Below are positions 1 through 8,829 of a stretch of DNA of 64,000 bases, piece by piece; position 1 is the stretch's first letter; the number at the start of each line of letters is the position of its first letter. Origin of the DNA: Vulcanimicrobiota bacterium (lineage in GTDB: Bacteria; Vulcanimicrobiota; Vulcanimicrobiia; Vulcanimicrobiales; Vulcanimicrobiaceae); contig PMSI01000001.1 in NCBI GenBank assembly GCA_003168375.1, positions 1,178,001-1,242,000 on the forward strand, written 5' to 3'. A program made the translations under genes and the position numbers. Below the pieces are notes generated by a model. That model saw nothing but the letters and a program-made list of their open reading frames with translations. It had not been told where the DNA came from and searched no databases.

Positions 1-1055
1 CGCACGCGCCGCTGCGGTACGCGCTACGCGTCGAGCGCCCTGCGATCGCGCTGCCGCCGTACCTCGCTTTCGGCGCCGCCGCGCTCTGGCTGCTGATCGT
101 GCTCGGTGGAGCGGCGCGTTTTGGCGCCGGCACCGTCGTGCTGGCGCGGCTCAAGCGCGACGCTCTCCCGCTCGCCCCGGAGCGCCGCGCAGCGCTGCCG
201 CTGTGGCGCACGTATGCGACCGCCGAACGGGCGCGCCACGTGCGCCTGTGCGTCTCCGACCGGGTCGAGGTCCCGGTCGCCGTCGGACTGTTCGACGGTA
301 TGGTCGTGCTGCCGCAGCACGTGCTCGACGCGTTCGAGCCAAGCGACGTCGACCGCTTCGTACTGCACGAGCTCGCGCATCTCGAACGGCGCGACGACTG
401 GACGACCGTCGTGCAGCGGCTGATCCAAATGGTGATGTTCTTCAACCCGGCCGTGCACGTCATCGCCCGGCGCCTCGATCTGGAACGCGAGATCGCATGC
501 GACGACCGCGTCATCGAGGCGACCTCCGACGTGCGCTCGTATGCGGTGGGACTCACCCGCATGGCAGAGTCGACGGCGTGGCCGCATCGGGGCATCGCAG
601 CGCCGGCGATCTTCATCACGCGTCATCAGCTTTCGCTGCGTGTCGAGGAGCTGCTGACGCGACCGCGCTCGGCCGCGCGGCGCTTCGCGATCGCTCCCGC
701 CGTCGTCGCGCTGGCAGCCTCGCTCGGCGTCGTCGCGGCGGCGGCACCCCTCGCGCCGACGGTGGGCTTCGGTTCGGCGCCGGCCGCGGATGCGCGCGCT
801 TTCACGCAGATCCGCACCGAGATGGTGCTCGTCGACCGCAACGGCAAGCGCACCACGATCGACGAGAAGCGGCTCGGCGTCGGCGTGATGGTCGTCCGCG
901 GTGACGAGCAAACGGTGACCGAACTGCGCGCGCTCGATCCGGGCAGCGCGACACAGTTTCACGCGCTGCTCAAGAAGATCCACGACGACAAGCTCGCCCC
1001 CGCGAGCGCGGCCGAACTCCTCCGCACGTTCCAAGCACAGCACTCGTTGCACTAG
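1..1055 (+). CDS. M56 family (BlaR1-like) membrane metallopeptidase, 5' end outside window
   Basis: The reading frame is open from position 3, so this is the C-terminal 350 residues of a longer protein. A hydrophobic stretch (positions 60-125) precedes the peptidase domain. The zinc motif HELAH lies near 367-381, followed by RRDDW and, about 40 residues on, LEREIACDDR, where E and D complete the M56 active site. After about position 660 comes a second hydrophobic segment and then a periplasmic tail of about 90 residues without a recognisable sensor domain. Family members sense a ligand or cleave a repressor (BlaI/MecI type). The partner repressor would be expected upstream, outside the window. 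The stop lies 8 bp before the TonB-type receptor, suggesting co-transcription and possibly a role in controlling it. The assignment to M56 is firm; the substrate is unknown. Confidence 0.85.
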   Translation, partial: HAPLRYALRVERPAIALPPYLAFGAAALWLLIVLGGAARFGAGTVVLARLKRDALPLAPERRAALPLWRTYATAERARHVRLCVSDRVEVPVAVGLFDGMVVLPQHVLDAFEPSDVDRFVLHELAHLERRDDWTTVVQRLIQMVMFFNPAVHVIARRLDLEREIACDDRVIEATSDVRSYAVGLTRMAESTAWPHRGIAAPAIFITRHQLSLRVEELLTRPRSAARRFAIAPAVVALAASLGVVAAAAPLAPTVGFGSAPAADARAFTQIRTEMVLVDRNGKRTTIDEKRLGVGVMVVRGDEQTVTELRALDPGSATQFHALLKKIHDDKLAPASAAELLRTFQAQHSLH

Positions 1056-1063
1056 AGGTTCCG

Positions 1064-4000
1064 ATGTTCCATCCGATCTCACCGCCGGACCGGCGGTCTG
1101 TTCGACGCATGCCTCGCGCCGTCTCGGCGATGCTCGCCGCGGCGCTCGCGGTGCTTTCGGTCGGCGCTCCCGCGCGGGCGGCGACCGACGCGAGCGACGT
1201 GGTGATCGATGTCGTCGACGCCGCGACCGGCGCGCCGGTCTCGCTCGCGCGCGTGCTGCTGCAGGGCGAGGTCGGGCTGATCGGTTACACCGATCCCGAC
1301 GGGCACGCGCGCTTCGAATCGGTCGCGACCGGCTCGTACCGCGCGATGGTCGCGAAGCGCGGTTTCGTCTCGGCGCGGTCGTCGCTCTTCGACGTCGCCG
1401 CGAACCGCACGTCGAACATGCGGGTGGGACTGCAGCGCAGCGGCGTCCTCAAGCAGATCGGCAGCGTCACCGTCACCAGTTCACCGGCGCGCGCGTCGCG
1501 CGAGGTTGGGCAAGACGACGCGCTGCGCTATCTCGACGGCTCGCTGCGCGACGCGCTCGGCGACCTCCCCGGCGTCACCTCGGCCGGCGACGGACTGATG
1601 GTCGACGGCAACGACGCCTCGCAGACCGGGACCAGCATCGACGGCGTGACGATCCCCGGCGCCGGCGGCTCGCTGGCCGGTCGCGGGATCAACGCCGACC
1701 TGTTCGGCGGAGCGTCGGTCAGCTCGGGTGCCGCGCACGGCGCGCTCGGCGGCGAGGTCGGTTTCCGCACGCTGCAGCCGACCCGCTTCGCACAGCAGTC
1801 CGCGACGCTGCAGTACGGCAGCGACAACTCGTCCTCGGCGCTGCTCGTCGCGCGCGGCTCGGTAAGGAATCTCGGCTACGTCGTGGAGCACGCCGCGCGC
1901 GGCCGGACGAACGGTGCGACGGGGCTCACGTTCGCCGACGAGACCGGCTTCTCGTACCGGCACGACGGTGACACGCTCGTCTCGGGCGACCTCGCGAAGC
2001 TGCGCTGGGCGCCGTCGATCGCGCAGACGCTGACGCTCACCGGCACGGCGACGAGCGCGGCGAACGGCCTCTTCTGCGCGCAGTTCACGGCCCGGTTTCC
2101 GTGCGGCTACGGGCCCGGCGCCTCCGGCCGCTCGCACGGCGGGCTCCTCACGCTCTCGGAGAACGCGACGATCGGCGCGACCTCGGTGATGCTCGGCGCG
2201 TTCGCCAACGCCTCGCGCGACGCGACCGACGAGCGCGACCGCACGTTCGCCGGCGTCGCCGCACCGCAGAGCGGCGAGTTCCGCACGAATGCGCGCGGTT
2301 TCAACCTCGGCGTGCAGCTGCCGGCCGGCGAACGGCACGATCTCTCGCTCAGCGCGCAGAGCTTCGGGCTCGCGTTCGACGGCACGACCACGACGACGCT
2401 GGGCACGTTCGGGCTCACGCAGCGCACGTCGTACCACGGCGCCTCGCTCAGCGACCGGTATCATCCGGACCAGCGCCTCACGGTGACCGGACGCGCCGGT
2501 GTCAACGGCGGCAACGGGTCGAACGCGTTCGCGACGGGACTCGACGTGCGGTGGCAGCCGAATCGCGCCGTCGCGTACGACGTTGCGGGCTCGTTCGGCG
2601 ACGCCGGCAGCGGGATCGCGATCAGCGGAACCGCGTTCCCCGATCCGCGCACGCTCTCGTTCGACTGCGCGAACGGTCTGGCGTACGGCACGCTGCCGTC
2701 GACCAACGCGCCGCGCCAGCGGTCGTCGTCGGTGCGCGCCGCGATCGAGCGTTCGGGGCGGCGCGGACGGCTCGCGGTGACGGCCTGGAGCGCCCGGCTG
2801 GTCGGCGCGCCGGTGCTGACCGCGCAGGACGCGAGCGCGATCGGCGTGCCGCCCGCGTATCTCGGCGCAGTCGGAGCGTTCGCCGCGTCGCCGTACGTCT
2901 GCGGGTCCGCGCCGGTCGGCGCGCTGGCGTTCACCTCGTTCCAACCGGCCGATCAGCTGAGTCGCGGCGCGACCGTCGCCGGCACGCTCGAGATCGGAAA
3001 GGCGCTGATCGCCGGCTTCGCGAGCGTGCAGTCGCGGTTCGTGACCAACGCGACGTCCATCACGGCGGCGCTCACGCCGGGCGGCACGCAGGTGCCCGGT
3101 ACGCCGCTGCACCGCGCGGGGCTCGTCGCGACCGCGAAGCTCGGCAAGTCGGTCGACGCGCTCGCGAACGTCAGCTACACCGCGGCAAACAACCCGAGCC
3201 GGCTGCCCGCATACACCGTCTTGGCCGCGGGGTTCGCGGCGCCGCTGCGTGAGGGTTCGCTCGCGCTCGTCGGCACGAACCTCGGCAACGCGCATCCCGG
3301 ACCGTTCGTGACCGCGGCGGACGTGTTCGCGCTGCCGCGCGCCGGGGCCGCGCCGCTCGCGCTCGCCGCGACCGCGCTCGCGCCGCGCGCCGTCACCCTC
3401 ACGTATACGGTACGGGTCGGGCGGCTCGGATCGACCGGCAGCGGCGCCGCGACGACCGAGGCGACGCCTGATGCGGACGACGCGCACGGCGCCGTGGAAT
3501 TGCACATTCGCGCGACACGGATGCGCGGAGGGCCGCATCCCGACGCGCTGCAGATCGATCCGGACAACGACGCGTGCACGCCGGCCGCAGCGAAGGTCGC
3601 ACAGCCGGTGATGGACGCGATGGGCCGCATCTCGGCCGCGGCCGAGCGCGCGAAGTCGGGCGGCCGCTATCCCGCGACGCTCGCGAGCGGGAACGCAATC
3701 GTCAACGGCGTCGCGCTGGCCTACATCCCGTACGACGATGGGACGCGCTACGTGGTCGGTGCGACCGCGCCGGACATGCGCGCGGGAGCCGCCTTCATGA
3801 ACTGCGCGAAGCTCAGCATCGCCCAGCCCGAAGAGCGGGAGACCTATCACTTCTACCTGCCTGTCGAAGCGGAACGGCGGACGTTCTTCATCGGCTACAC
3901 GCCGCTGCTCGGCATCTACCTCTCGCCGCCCGCGCAGCCCGGTCACGGCGTGGTTATCGTGCGGGCGACCACCGACCCCGAGCCGTCCGCACCGCCGGCC

Positions 4001-4363
4001 GACCCGTTCGTGCTCCGCGAGGCGTGCCCGGCCGGTTCGAAGCCGTTCGCGGCGGCGGTCGTCGCCGCCGTGCGCGCGGCGCGCGCCGCGCAGCGGGCCG
4101 GCACGGCGGTTCCGCCGGCGGAAGCCGTCGAGGTCGTCGCGCGCGGTCCGGCGGCGACGGGCTGGCTCGAGATCAAGCCGGTCGATCCGACCGCTCTCGG
4201 TGCCGTGCTGCAATGCTTGCACGTCGCGGCGGTGCCCGCCGAACACCTGAACGCCGGCGGAGTCGGCGACGCGGGCCGGCCGGGCGCGCTCGGCTTTACC
4301 GACCGGTTCGGCTTCTACGTCATCGCGCGTCCCGCCGGTGAACCCGGACCGGCGCACCCGTGA
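1064..4363 (+). CDS. TonB-dependent receptor-like protein with carboxypeptidase-regulatory domain and long C-terminal extension
   Basis: 1099 residues. ATG at 1064 lies just after the upstream stop; a second ATG at 1109 directly precedes the signal peptide (hydrophobic AMLAAALAVLSVGAP, cleavage near ARA-AT). Residues about 45-125 form a CarboxypepD_reg/CNA-B-like beta domain (GAPVSLARV, TDPDGHARFE). A plug-like region follows (residues 145-240: DALRYLDGSL, LPGV, SIDGVTIPG), then a glycine/aromatic beta-barrel to about residue 784. Such receptors import siderophores, cofactors or glycans across the outer membrane, driven by TonB. The odd part is the last 315 residues, a soluble, proline-rich region beyond the normal barrel end, with two cysteines and repeated alpha/beta-looking segments that I do not recognise. 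No TonB/ExbBD genes are nearby. The stop is directly abutted by the convergent ABC-F gene. Confidence 0.8.
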   Translation: MFHPISPPDRRSVRRMPRAVSAMLAAALAVLSVGAPARAATDASDVVIDVVDAATGAPVSLARVLLQGEVGLIGYTDPDGHARFESVATGSYRAMVAKRGFVSARSSLFDVAANRTSNMRVGLQRSGVLKQIGSVTVTSSPARASREVGQDDALRYLDGSLRDALGDLPGVTSAGDGLMVDGNDASQTGTSIDGVTIPGAGGSLAGRGINADLFGGASVSSGAAHGALGGEVGFRTLQPTRFAQQSATLQYGSDNSSSALLVARGSVRNLGYVVEHAARGRTNGATGLTFADETGFSYRHDGDTLVSGDLAKLRWAPSIAQTLTLTGTATSAANGLFCAQFTARFPCGYGPGASGRSHGGLLTLSENATIGATSVMLGAFANASRDATDERDRTFAGVAAPQSGEFRTNARGFNLGVQLPAGERHDLSLSAQSFGLAFDGTTTTTLGTFGLTQRTSYHGASLSDRYHPDQRLTVTGRAGVNGGNGSNAFATGLDVRWQPNRAVAYDVAGSFGDAGSGIAISGTAFPDPRTLSFDCANGLAYGTLPSTNAPRQRSSSVRAAIERSGRRGRLAVTAWSARLVGAPVLTAQDASAIGVPPAYLGAVGAFAASPYVCGSAPVGALAFTSFQPADQLSRGATVAGTLEIGKALIAGFASVQSRFVTNATSITAALTPGGTQVPGTPLHRAGLVATAKLGKSVDALANVSYTAANNPSRLPAYTVLAAGFAAPLREGSLALVGTNLGNAHPGPFVTAADVFALPRAGAAPLALAATALAPRAVTLTYTVRVGRLGSTGSGAATTEATPDADDAHGAVELHIRATRMRGGPHPDALQIDPDNDACTPAAAKVAQPVMDAMGRISAAAERAKSGGRYPATLASGNAIVNGVALAYIPYDDGTRYVVGATAPDMRAGAAFMNCAKLSIAQPEERETYHFYLPVEAERRTFFIGYTPLLGIYLSPPAQPGHGVVIVRATTDPEPSAPPADPFVLREACPAGSKPFAAAVVAAVRAARAAQRAGTAVPPAEAVEVVARGPAATGWLEIKPVDPTALGAVLQCLHVAAVPAEHLNAGGVGDAGRPGALGFTDRFGFYVIARPAGEPGPAHP

Positions 4364-6184
4364 TCAGCCGCCGGCTTCGAACGCCTCGACCGCCGCTTCC
4401 CAATCGGTCATCGCCGCTTCGATCTCCGCGCGCGTGCGTTCGAGCGCGTGCTGCAGCTCGACGACGCGCTGCGGATCGTCGTACAGCTCCGACACCCCGA
4501 ACTCTTCTTCGAGCCGCTTGCGTTCGGCGTCGAGCCGCGCGACACGGGTCTCCGCTTCGCTGACGGCGCGTTTGCGGCGCTGCGCGGCCTGTTTCGCGTC
4601 ATGCACGGCTTGGCGGTCCGGCTTGGCTGCCACCGTGCTCGGCACGGTGGACGCGGCGCGCGCCGCGCCGTTGTCGGCGACGGGTGCCGTGAGCGCGTGC
4701 TGGTGCCGCTCGTACGTCTCGTAGTCGCCGGGCACGACGTGCGCCGCGCCGTCGCGGATCGCGACGACGCGTTCGCCGAGGCGCTTCAGCAGATAGCGGT
4801 CGTGCGAGACGACGAACAGCGCGCCGTCGTACTCGGCCAGCACGTCCTCGAGTGCTTCGCGACTCGCGATATCGAGGTCGTTGGTCGGTTCGTCGAGGAA
4901 GAGGCAGTCCGCACGCTGCGCCATCAGCCGCGCGAGCATGATGCGCCGGCGTTCGCCGCCGGAAAAAGCCTCGACCGGTTTGTCGCCCGCGTCGCCGCCG
5001 AGGTTGAGCCGGCCGAGCAGTCCGCGGGCCTCTTCGTCGGTGACGCCCATGCGCATCACCGCGTCGGCCGCCGTCGCACCCGCGGGAAGATCGTCGACCG
5101 AGCTCTGCGCGTAGCTTGCGGTGCGCAGACCGCTTCCGTAGCGCACGCTGCCGCGGTCGGGCGCGAGCTCGCCGGAGAGGATGCGCAGGAACGTCGTCTT
5201 GCCGGAGCCGTTGGGGCCGACGATCGCGATCCGCTCGCCGCGCGTGAAGACGGCGCTGACGTTTGCGAACAGCGGGCGGTCGTAGGCCTTGGCGATCCCT
5301 TTGATCTCCACCGCGGGACCGCCGGTGGCGCGACGCGCGGCGCTCAGCGCGACAGCGATCTTGCGCCGCTCCGCGCGCGGAGCCTGCGCTGCGTCGAGCC
5401 GTGCGAACGCTTTCTCGCGGCTCCAGACGGCGCTGTAGTTGTGCGAACCGTGCGTGCGCAGCTCGTCGATCACCGCGCGCTGCCGCTTGCGCTCGGCCGT
5501 TGCGGTCTCGTAGTCGCGCTGCAGCTGTTCGCGGCGTTGCGTGCGCTGCGCGACGTACATGCTGTACGCGCGTCCCGGCGCGACGTCGTACACCGAGAGC
5601 TCGCCGTGCTCGAGTTCCCAGATCTCGGTCGCCACCGTTTCGAGGAAGTACCGGTCGTGCGAGACGATCACGAACGCGCGCGGGTCACGCCCGATGAACG
5701 TCTCGAGCCAGCGCACCGTGTCGAGGTCGAGATGGTTGGTGGGCTCGTCGAGGACGAGCCAATCGGGCTGTTCGAGCAGCGTGCGCGCGAGCAGCGCGCG
5801 CGTGCGCTGGCCACCGGAGAACTCGCGGAGCGGACGGTCGAGGTCGCTCTCCGCGAAGTCGAACCGGTTCAGCGTCGCGCGCATCTCCCACTCTTGCGCC
5901 TGGCCGGCGGCCATCGCTTCATCGAACGCCGCGCGCAACGTCTGCGGCCCGCTCTCCGCCGCGTCCTGGGCGAGGTACCCGAGCCGCTGCTCCCGGGCGC
6001 GCACGATCGTCCCGCCGTCGGCTTCGTCGAGCCCGGCGAGCAGCCGCACGAGCGACGACTTCCCGGCCCCGTTCGGGCCGACCAGACCGATCCGCTGACC
6101 GTCGCGGACGACCCCGGAGATGCCGGCGAACACCTCCTTCGCGCCGTAATGCCGCTCCAGGGCGGTGAACCGAACGAACTCCAT
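4364..6184 (-). CDS. ABC-F family ATPase (ribosome-associated, Uup/EttA-like)
   Basis: 606 residues without membrane segments. Two complete ABC modules: Walker A GPNGAGKS at about 36-43 and VGPNGSGKTT near 325; signatures FSGGQRT and FSGGERRR (near 408); Walker B followed by DEPTNHLD and DEPTNDLD, the ABC-F hallmarks. Between the modules is the basic linker (arm/P-site tether) with ERKRQRAVI-type helices, and residues about 510-606 are a charged coiled coil, as in Uup. Family members bind the ribosomal E site, relieve stalled translation, or protect against ribosome-targeting antibiotics. The coiled coil favours a Uup-like housekeeping role over antibiotic resistance, but that is inference. 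Starts with ATG, 24 bp from the divergent gene at 6209; its stop touches the stop of the receptor gene with no spacer. Confidence 0.9.
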   Translation of the reverse strand: MEFVRFTALERHYGAKEVFAGISGVVRDGQRIGLVGPNGAGKSSLVRLLAGLDEADGGTIVRAREQRLGYLAQDAAESGPQTLRAAFDEAMAAGQAQEWEMRATLNRFDFAESDLDRPLREFSGGQRTRALLARTLLEQPDWLVLDEPTNHLDLDTVRWLETFIGRDPRAFVIVSHDRYFLETVATEIWELEHGELSVYDVAPGRAYSMYVAQRTQRREQLQRDYETATAERKRQRAVIDELRTHGSHNYSAVWSREKAFARLDAAQAPRAERRKIAVALSAARRATGGPAVEIKGIAKAYDRPLFANVSAVFTRGERIAIVGPNGSGKTTFLRILSGELAPDRGSVRYGSGLRTASYAQSSVDDLPAGATAADAVMRMGVTDEEARGLLGRLNLGGDAGDKPVEAFSGGERRRIMLARLMAQRADCLFLDEPTNDLDIASREALEDVLAEYDGALFVVSHDRYLLKRLGERVVAIRDGAAHVVPGDYETYERHQHALTAPVADNGAARAASTVPSTVAAKPDRQAVHDAKQAAQRRKRAVSEAETRVARLDAERKRLEEEFGVSELYDDPQRVVELQHALERTRAEIEAAMTDWEAAVEAFEAGG

Positions 6185-6208
6185 AGCTGCCCCGAACGTT
6201 CACCGTAC

Positions 6209-7111
6209 ATGCGACCCGAACCAATCGAGCCGTCATTTCTCGTCCGAGGCGTCGTGCTCGCGGGGATGCTCGCCCTGGTGTTCGCCTTGGCTGTACCGGT
6301 GCGGGCCGTCCCGACGCCGGTGCCGGCCGCCAGTACCGAACCGACCCCAACGCCCCAGCGCATGCTCGGCTTGATCCGCGCGCAGTTTCGCACGCACCGC
6401 CCGCCGCCGCTGCTGGAATCGTACACGATCACCCGCGCGCAGAAGGCGACCAACGGCTATCCCGACTTCGTGAACAGCTACACGTTCCACGTCTGGGTTC
6501 GCACCCTCGACAAGGCCGCGCTGACCCGCCAGGTCTTTCGGGACGACGCGCGCGGTCCGCTGACGTTCGACCGGCCGGCGTTCAACGAGGCCCGGGATCC
6601 GGGCCCGCCGACCGCCGACGTCTTCGAACCGGCGCCCGCGCGGCCGCATCCGGTCTCCGAGGTGCCGACTCCGGAACCGAACTACACGCCGCTGCCGGTG
6701 ATCGGCGGCGTGCGCACGATCATCGAATCGGACTACCGCGTCGACGCGCTCGAGGTCGAGGGCGACCAGCTGCACCTCCACATCTTCCCGATCCGCGACG
6801 TCGAGCGGAACCGGCTGCGCGAGATCTTCTGCGACCGCAAGACCCTCGAGCTGCACAAGCTGATCGCGACCGACAAGCTGTTCGAACAACGAGGCCCGGT
6901 CTGGCCGGTCACGTTCACGATCACGATGGGTGTGGTCCAAGGCTATCCCGTCGTGACGAACCTGCACGGCGTGGTCGGCGGCGGGTACAACGGCGACGGA
7001 CAGGTGGTCGACTTCACCTTCACCGACATCGCGTTCCCGAGGACCCTACCCGACTGGTACTTCGACGCGCGGCAGTACGCTCAGCACGCGAACGAGTCCG
7101 GGCCTTTGTGA
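6209..7111 (+). CDS. Secreted protein, paralogue of the gene at 56014
   Basis: 300 residues from ATG at 6209. An N-terminal hydrophobic segment (residues 12-32) ending VPVRA reads as a signal peptide or anchor, followed by a proline/threonine-rich linker. The body has short motifs shared with the 286-residue protein at 56014-56874: NSYT near residue 90, DPGPPTAD, a proline-rich insert before LPxIG, and a C-terminal SD/TDI-x-FP-x-LP-x-WYF signature. I do not recognise a named family; the fold looks beta-rich and may be a periplasmic or surface beta domain. It is transcribed divergently from the ABC-F gene with only 24 bp between start codons, so the promoter must overlap one of the coding regions or both genes have minimal leaders. 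Function unknown; the paralogy is clear by eye. Confidence 0.75.
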   Translation: MRPEPIEPSFLVRGVVLAGMLALVFALAVPVRAVPTPVPAASTEPTPTPQRMLGLIRAQFRTHRPPPLLESYTITRAQKATNGYPDFVNSYTFHVWVRTLDKAALTRQVFRDDARGPLTFDRPAFNEARDPGPPTADVFEPAPARPHPVSEVPTPEPNYTPLPVIGGVRTIIESDYRVDALEVEGDQLHLHIFPIRDVERNRLREIFCDRKTLELHKLIATDKLFEQRGPVWPVTFTITMGVVQGYPVVTNLHGVVGGGYNGDGQVVDFTFTDIAFPRTLPDWYFDARQYAQHANESGPL

Positions 7112-7151
7112 CAAAGGTGACACGGGAGGGCCGCTCGGTACTCGAAGTGGC

Positions 7152-7180
7152 CATCCTGAGCGGAGCCCTGTCGCGGGATG
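7152..7180. repeat. Palindromic dispersed repeat, variant copy
   Basis: Begins CATCCTGAGC and ends GCGGGATG, so the ends are inverted (CATCC/GGATG). The left half matches the reverse complement of the repeats at 11873, 27130 and 49581; the middle differs. It sits between the 6209 gene and the aminotransferase and could form a small hairpin in the transcript. Confidence 0.5.
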
Positions 7181-7202
7181 ATGGGACCGGGAGGAAGATC
7201 GC

Positions 7203-8195
7203 TTGGATCTCGCAGAGCTCGTCGTCTACCACCGCGGGGCGTTCATGCCGTACCGTGAGGCCACGCTGGGGCTGCTGACCCACGCGCTGCAGTACGGCAC
7301 CGGCTGCTTCGAGGGGATCCGGGCGTTCTGGAACGACGAGGCGGAGCAGCTCTACGTGTTCGAGCCCGCCGCGCACTACAAGCGGCTGCGGCGCTCGGGC
7401 AACCTGCTGCTGATGGACCTGCCGCTCGGCGAGGACGAGCTGACCGAGGTGACCCTCGAGCTGTGCCGCCGGAACGGGTTCCGCGGCGACGTCTACATCC
7501 GGCCGCTGCTGTTCAAGAGCGAAGAGTTCTTCGGCGTTCGGCTCGACGACGTCGGGCACGAACTCTCGATCGTCGCCTTCCCGAACTCCAAGTACCTCGA
7601 CACGGACGACGGCCTCAAATTGTGCGTGAGCTCGTGGCGCCGCGTCGACGACAACGCGACGCCGGCCCGCGCAAAGATCACCGGGAGCTACGTCAACGTC
7701 GCGCTCGCCAAGAGCGAAGCGCGGATGAACGGCTTCGACGACGCGATCGTGCTCTCGGACGACGGCCACGTCAGCGAAGCCTCCGCCGCGAACCTGTTCG
7801 TGCTGCGCGACGGCGTTGCGACGACGCCCGATCTCTCGCAGAACCTGCTCGAAGGCGTCACGCGGGCGCTGGTCAGCCGCTACTTGCGCGACGAGGTGGG
7901 GATTCCGGTCGAGTCACGCTCGATCGACCGCACCGAGCTGTACAGCGCCGACGAGATCCTGATCTGCGGAACCGGCGTCGGCGTCGCCTGGGTGAAGAGT
8001 CTCGACCACCGCGCGATCGGCACCGGGCAGATGGGCGCGGTCGCGAAGAGCCTGCGCGTCTTTTACGACGACGTCACGCGCGCGCGCAGGACGCTCCCCG
8101 GGATCGACGCGCGCGCGGTCTATCCGCTGGCGTCGGCGCGGATCGCATGCACCACTGGCGAGGTCGAGTTTCCGGGAGCCGTTCCCGCGGCGTAG
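7203..8195 (+). CDS. ilvE: Branched-chain amino acid aminotransferase
   Basis: 330 residues, PLP fold type IV. Catalyses the last step of valine, leucine and isoleucine synthesis, or the first of their breakdown, with glutamate/2-oxoglutarate. Visible motifs: GTGCFEGIRA near residue 36, the PLP-binding lysine in ARAKITGSY (Lys158), the SEASAANLF loop around 197, and the phosphate-binding GTGVG segment near 257. Length is normal for IlvE (about 305-330). The start is TTG at 7203, preceded by a good GGGAGGAAG ribosome-binding site (about 7189-7197); no ATG lies closer to the conserved N-terminus. D-amino acid transaminases share this fold, but the N-terminal YGTGCFEG pattern favours IlvE. It stands alone, followed by a convergent gene. 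Confidence 0.9.
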   Translation: MDLAELVVYHRGAFMPYREATLGLLTHALQYGTGCFEGIRAFWNDEAEQLYVFEPAAHYKRLRRSGNLLLMDLPLGEDELTEVTLELCRRNGFRGDVYIRPLLFKSEEFFGVRLDDVGHELSIVAFPNSKYLDTDDGLKLCVSSWRRVDDNATPARAKITGSYVNVALAKSEARMNGFDDAIVLSDDGHVSEASAANLFVLRDGVATTPDLSQNLLEGVTRALVSRYLRDEVGIPVESRSIDRTELYSADEILICGTGVGVAWVKSLDHRAIGTGQMGAVAKSLRVFYDDVTRARRTLPGIDARAVYPLASARIACTTGEVEFPGAVPAA

Positions 8196-8232
8196 CCGCA
8201 AGGGGAACGCGTTCGGCCGGACCCCGGAGCGC

Positions 8233-8829
8233 TCAGACGAGACCCGCGGCGATCGACGCCGCGCCCAGCACGCTGTGCGTCAGGCAGACACCCCATAGGT
8301 TGTTCGTGCGCGTGTAGATCGCGCCGAGAACGACGCCGAATCCGAGTGCCATCACCACGGTCGGCCAGTCGTGGTAGATCACGTGCAGGAACGCGAACAG
8401 CACCGCCGAGACGCCGGTGAGCATCCAGCCGCTGGTGATCCCCGCCCGCCGCAGTTCACCGAACAGGAAGCCGCGGTACAAGAACTCCTGCGACGTGCTG
8501 GAGACGATCACGTAGAACACGTAGAAGATCCATGGCTCGTCGACCGGCATCCGGTGCGCACGGCCGGCAGCTGCGGCGATGAAGAGGATGGCGATCCCGA
8601 CGGCCGTCGCGACCGCGTTCACGGTGAACGACGGCACGAGATTGTCCCGGCGCAGCCCCAGCTCGGCGGCGCGGAATCCACGCACCTTCACCAGCACGAG
8701 CACGAGGCCCGTCATCACGACGAGGACCAGAAACCGAAATGCGAACGGGATTACGCCCGTGGCGACGACCACGACCGGAGCGACGAAGCCGAAGACGATC
8801 ACGAGCAACGCGTCGCAGCGCGGGTTCAC
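8233..8829 (-). CDS. CPBP family intramembrane metalloprotease (CAAX protease-like)
   Basis: 198 residues, mostly hydrophobic, with six or seven membrane segments. The three CPBP motifs are present: SQEFLYRG near residue 113, FAFLH near 146, and THSVLGA near 184. In motif 1 the usual Glu-Glu pair is Gln-Glu, keeping the second glutamate and the arginine. The family includes Rce1-like prenyl-protein proteases and bacteriocin-immunity proteins; the bacterial substrate is usually unknown. GTG start at 8829 overlaps the stop of the upstream gene by 4 bp, so the two are translationally coupled and may act together. Confidence 0.85.
   Translation of the reverse strand: MNPRCDALLVIVFGFVAPVVVVATGVIPFAFRFLVLVVMTGLVLVLVKVRGFRAAELGLRRDNLVPSFTVNAVATAVGIAILFIAAAAGRAHRMPVDEPWIFYVFYVIVSSTSQEFLYRGFLFGELRRAGITSGWMLTGVSAVLFAFLHVIYHDWPTVVMALGFGVVLGAIYTRTNNLWGVCLTHSVLGAASIAAGLV

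Noticed and set aside
1481-4357. 958-codon open frame antisense to the TonB-type receptor
   Set aside because: Arginine-rich shadow of a high-G+C gene; no motifs, whereas the plus strand encodes a coherent receptor.
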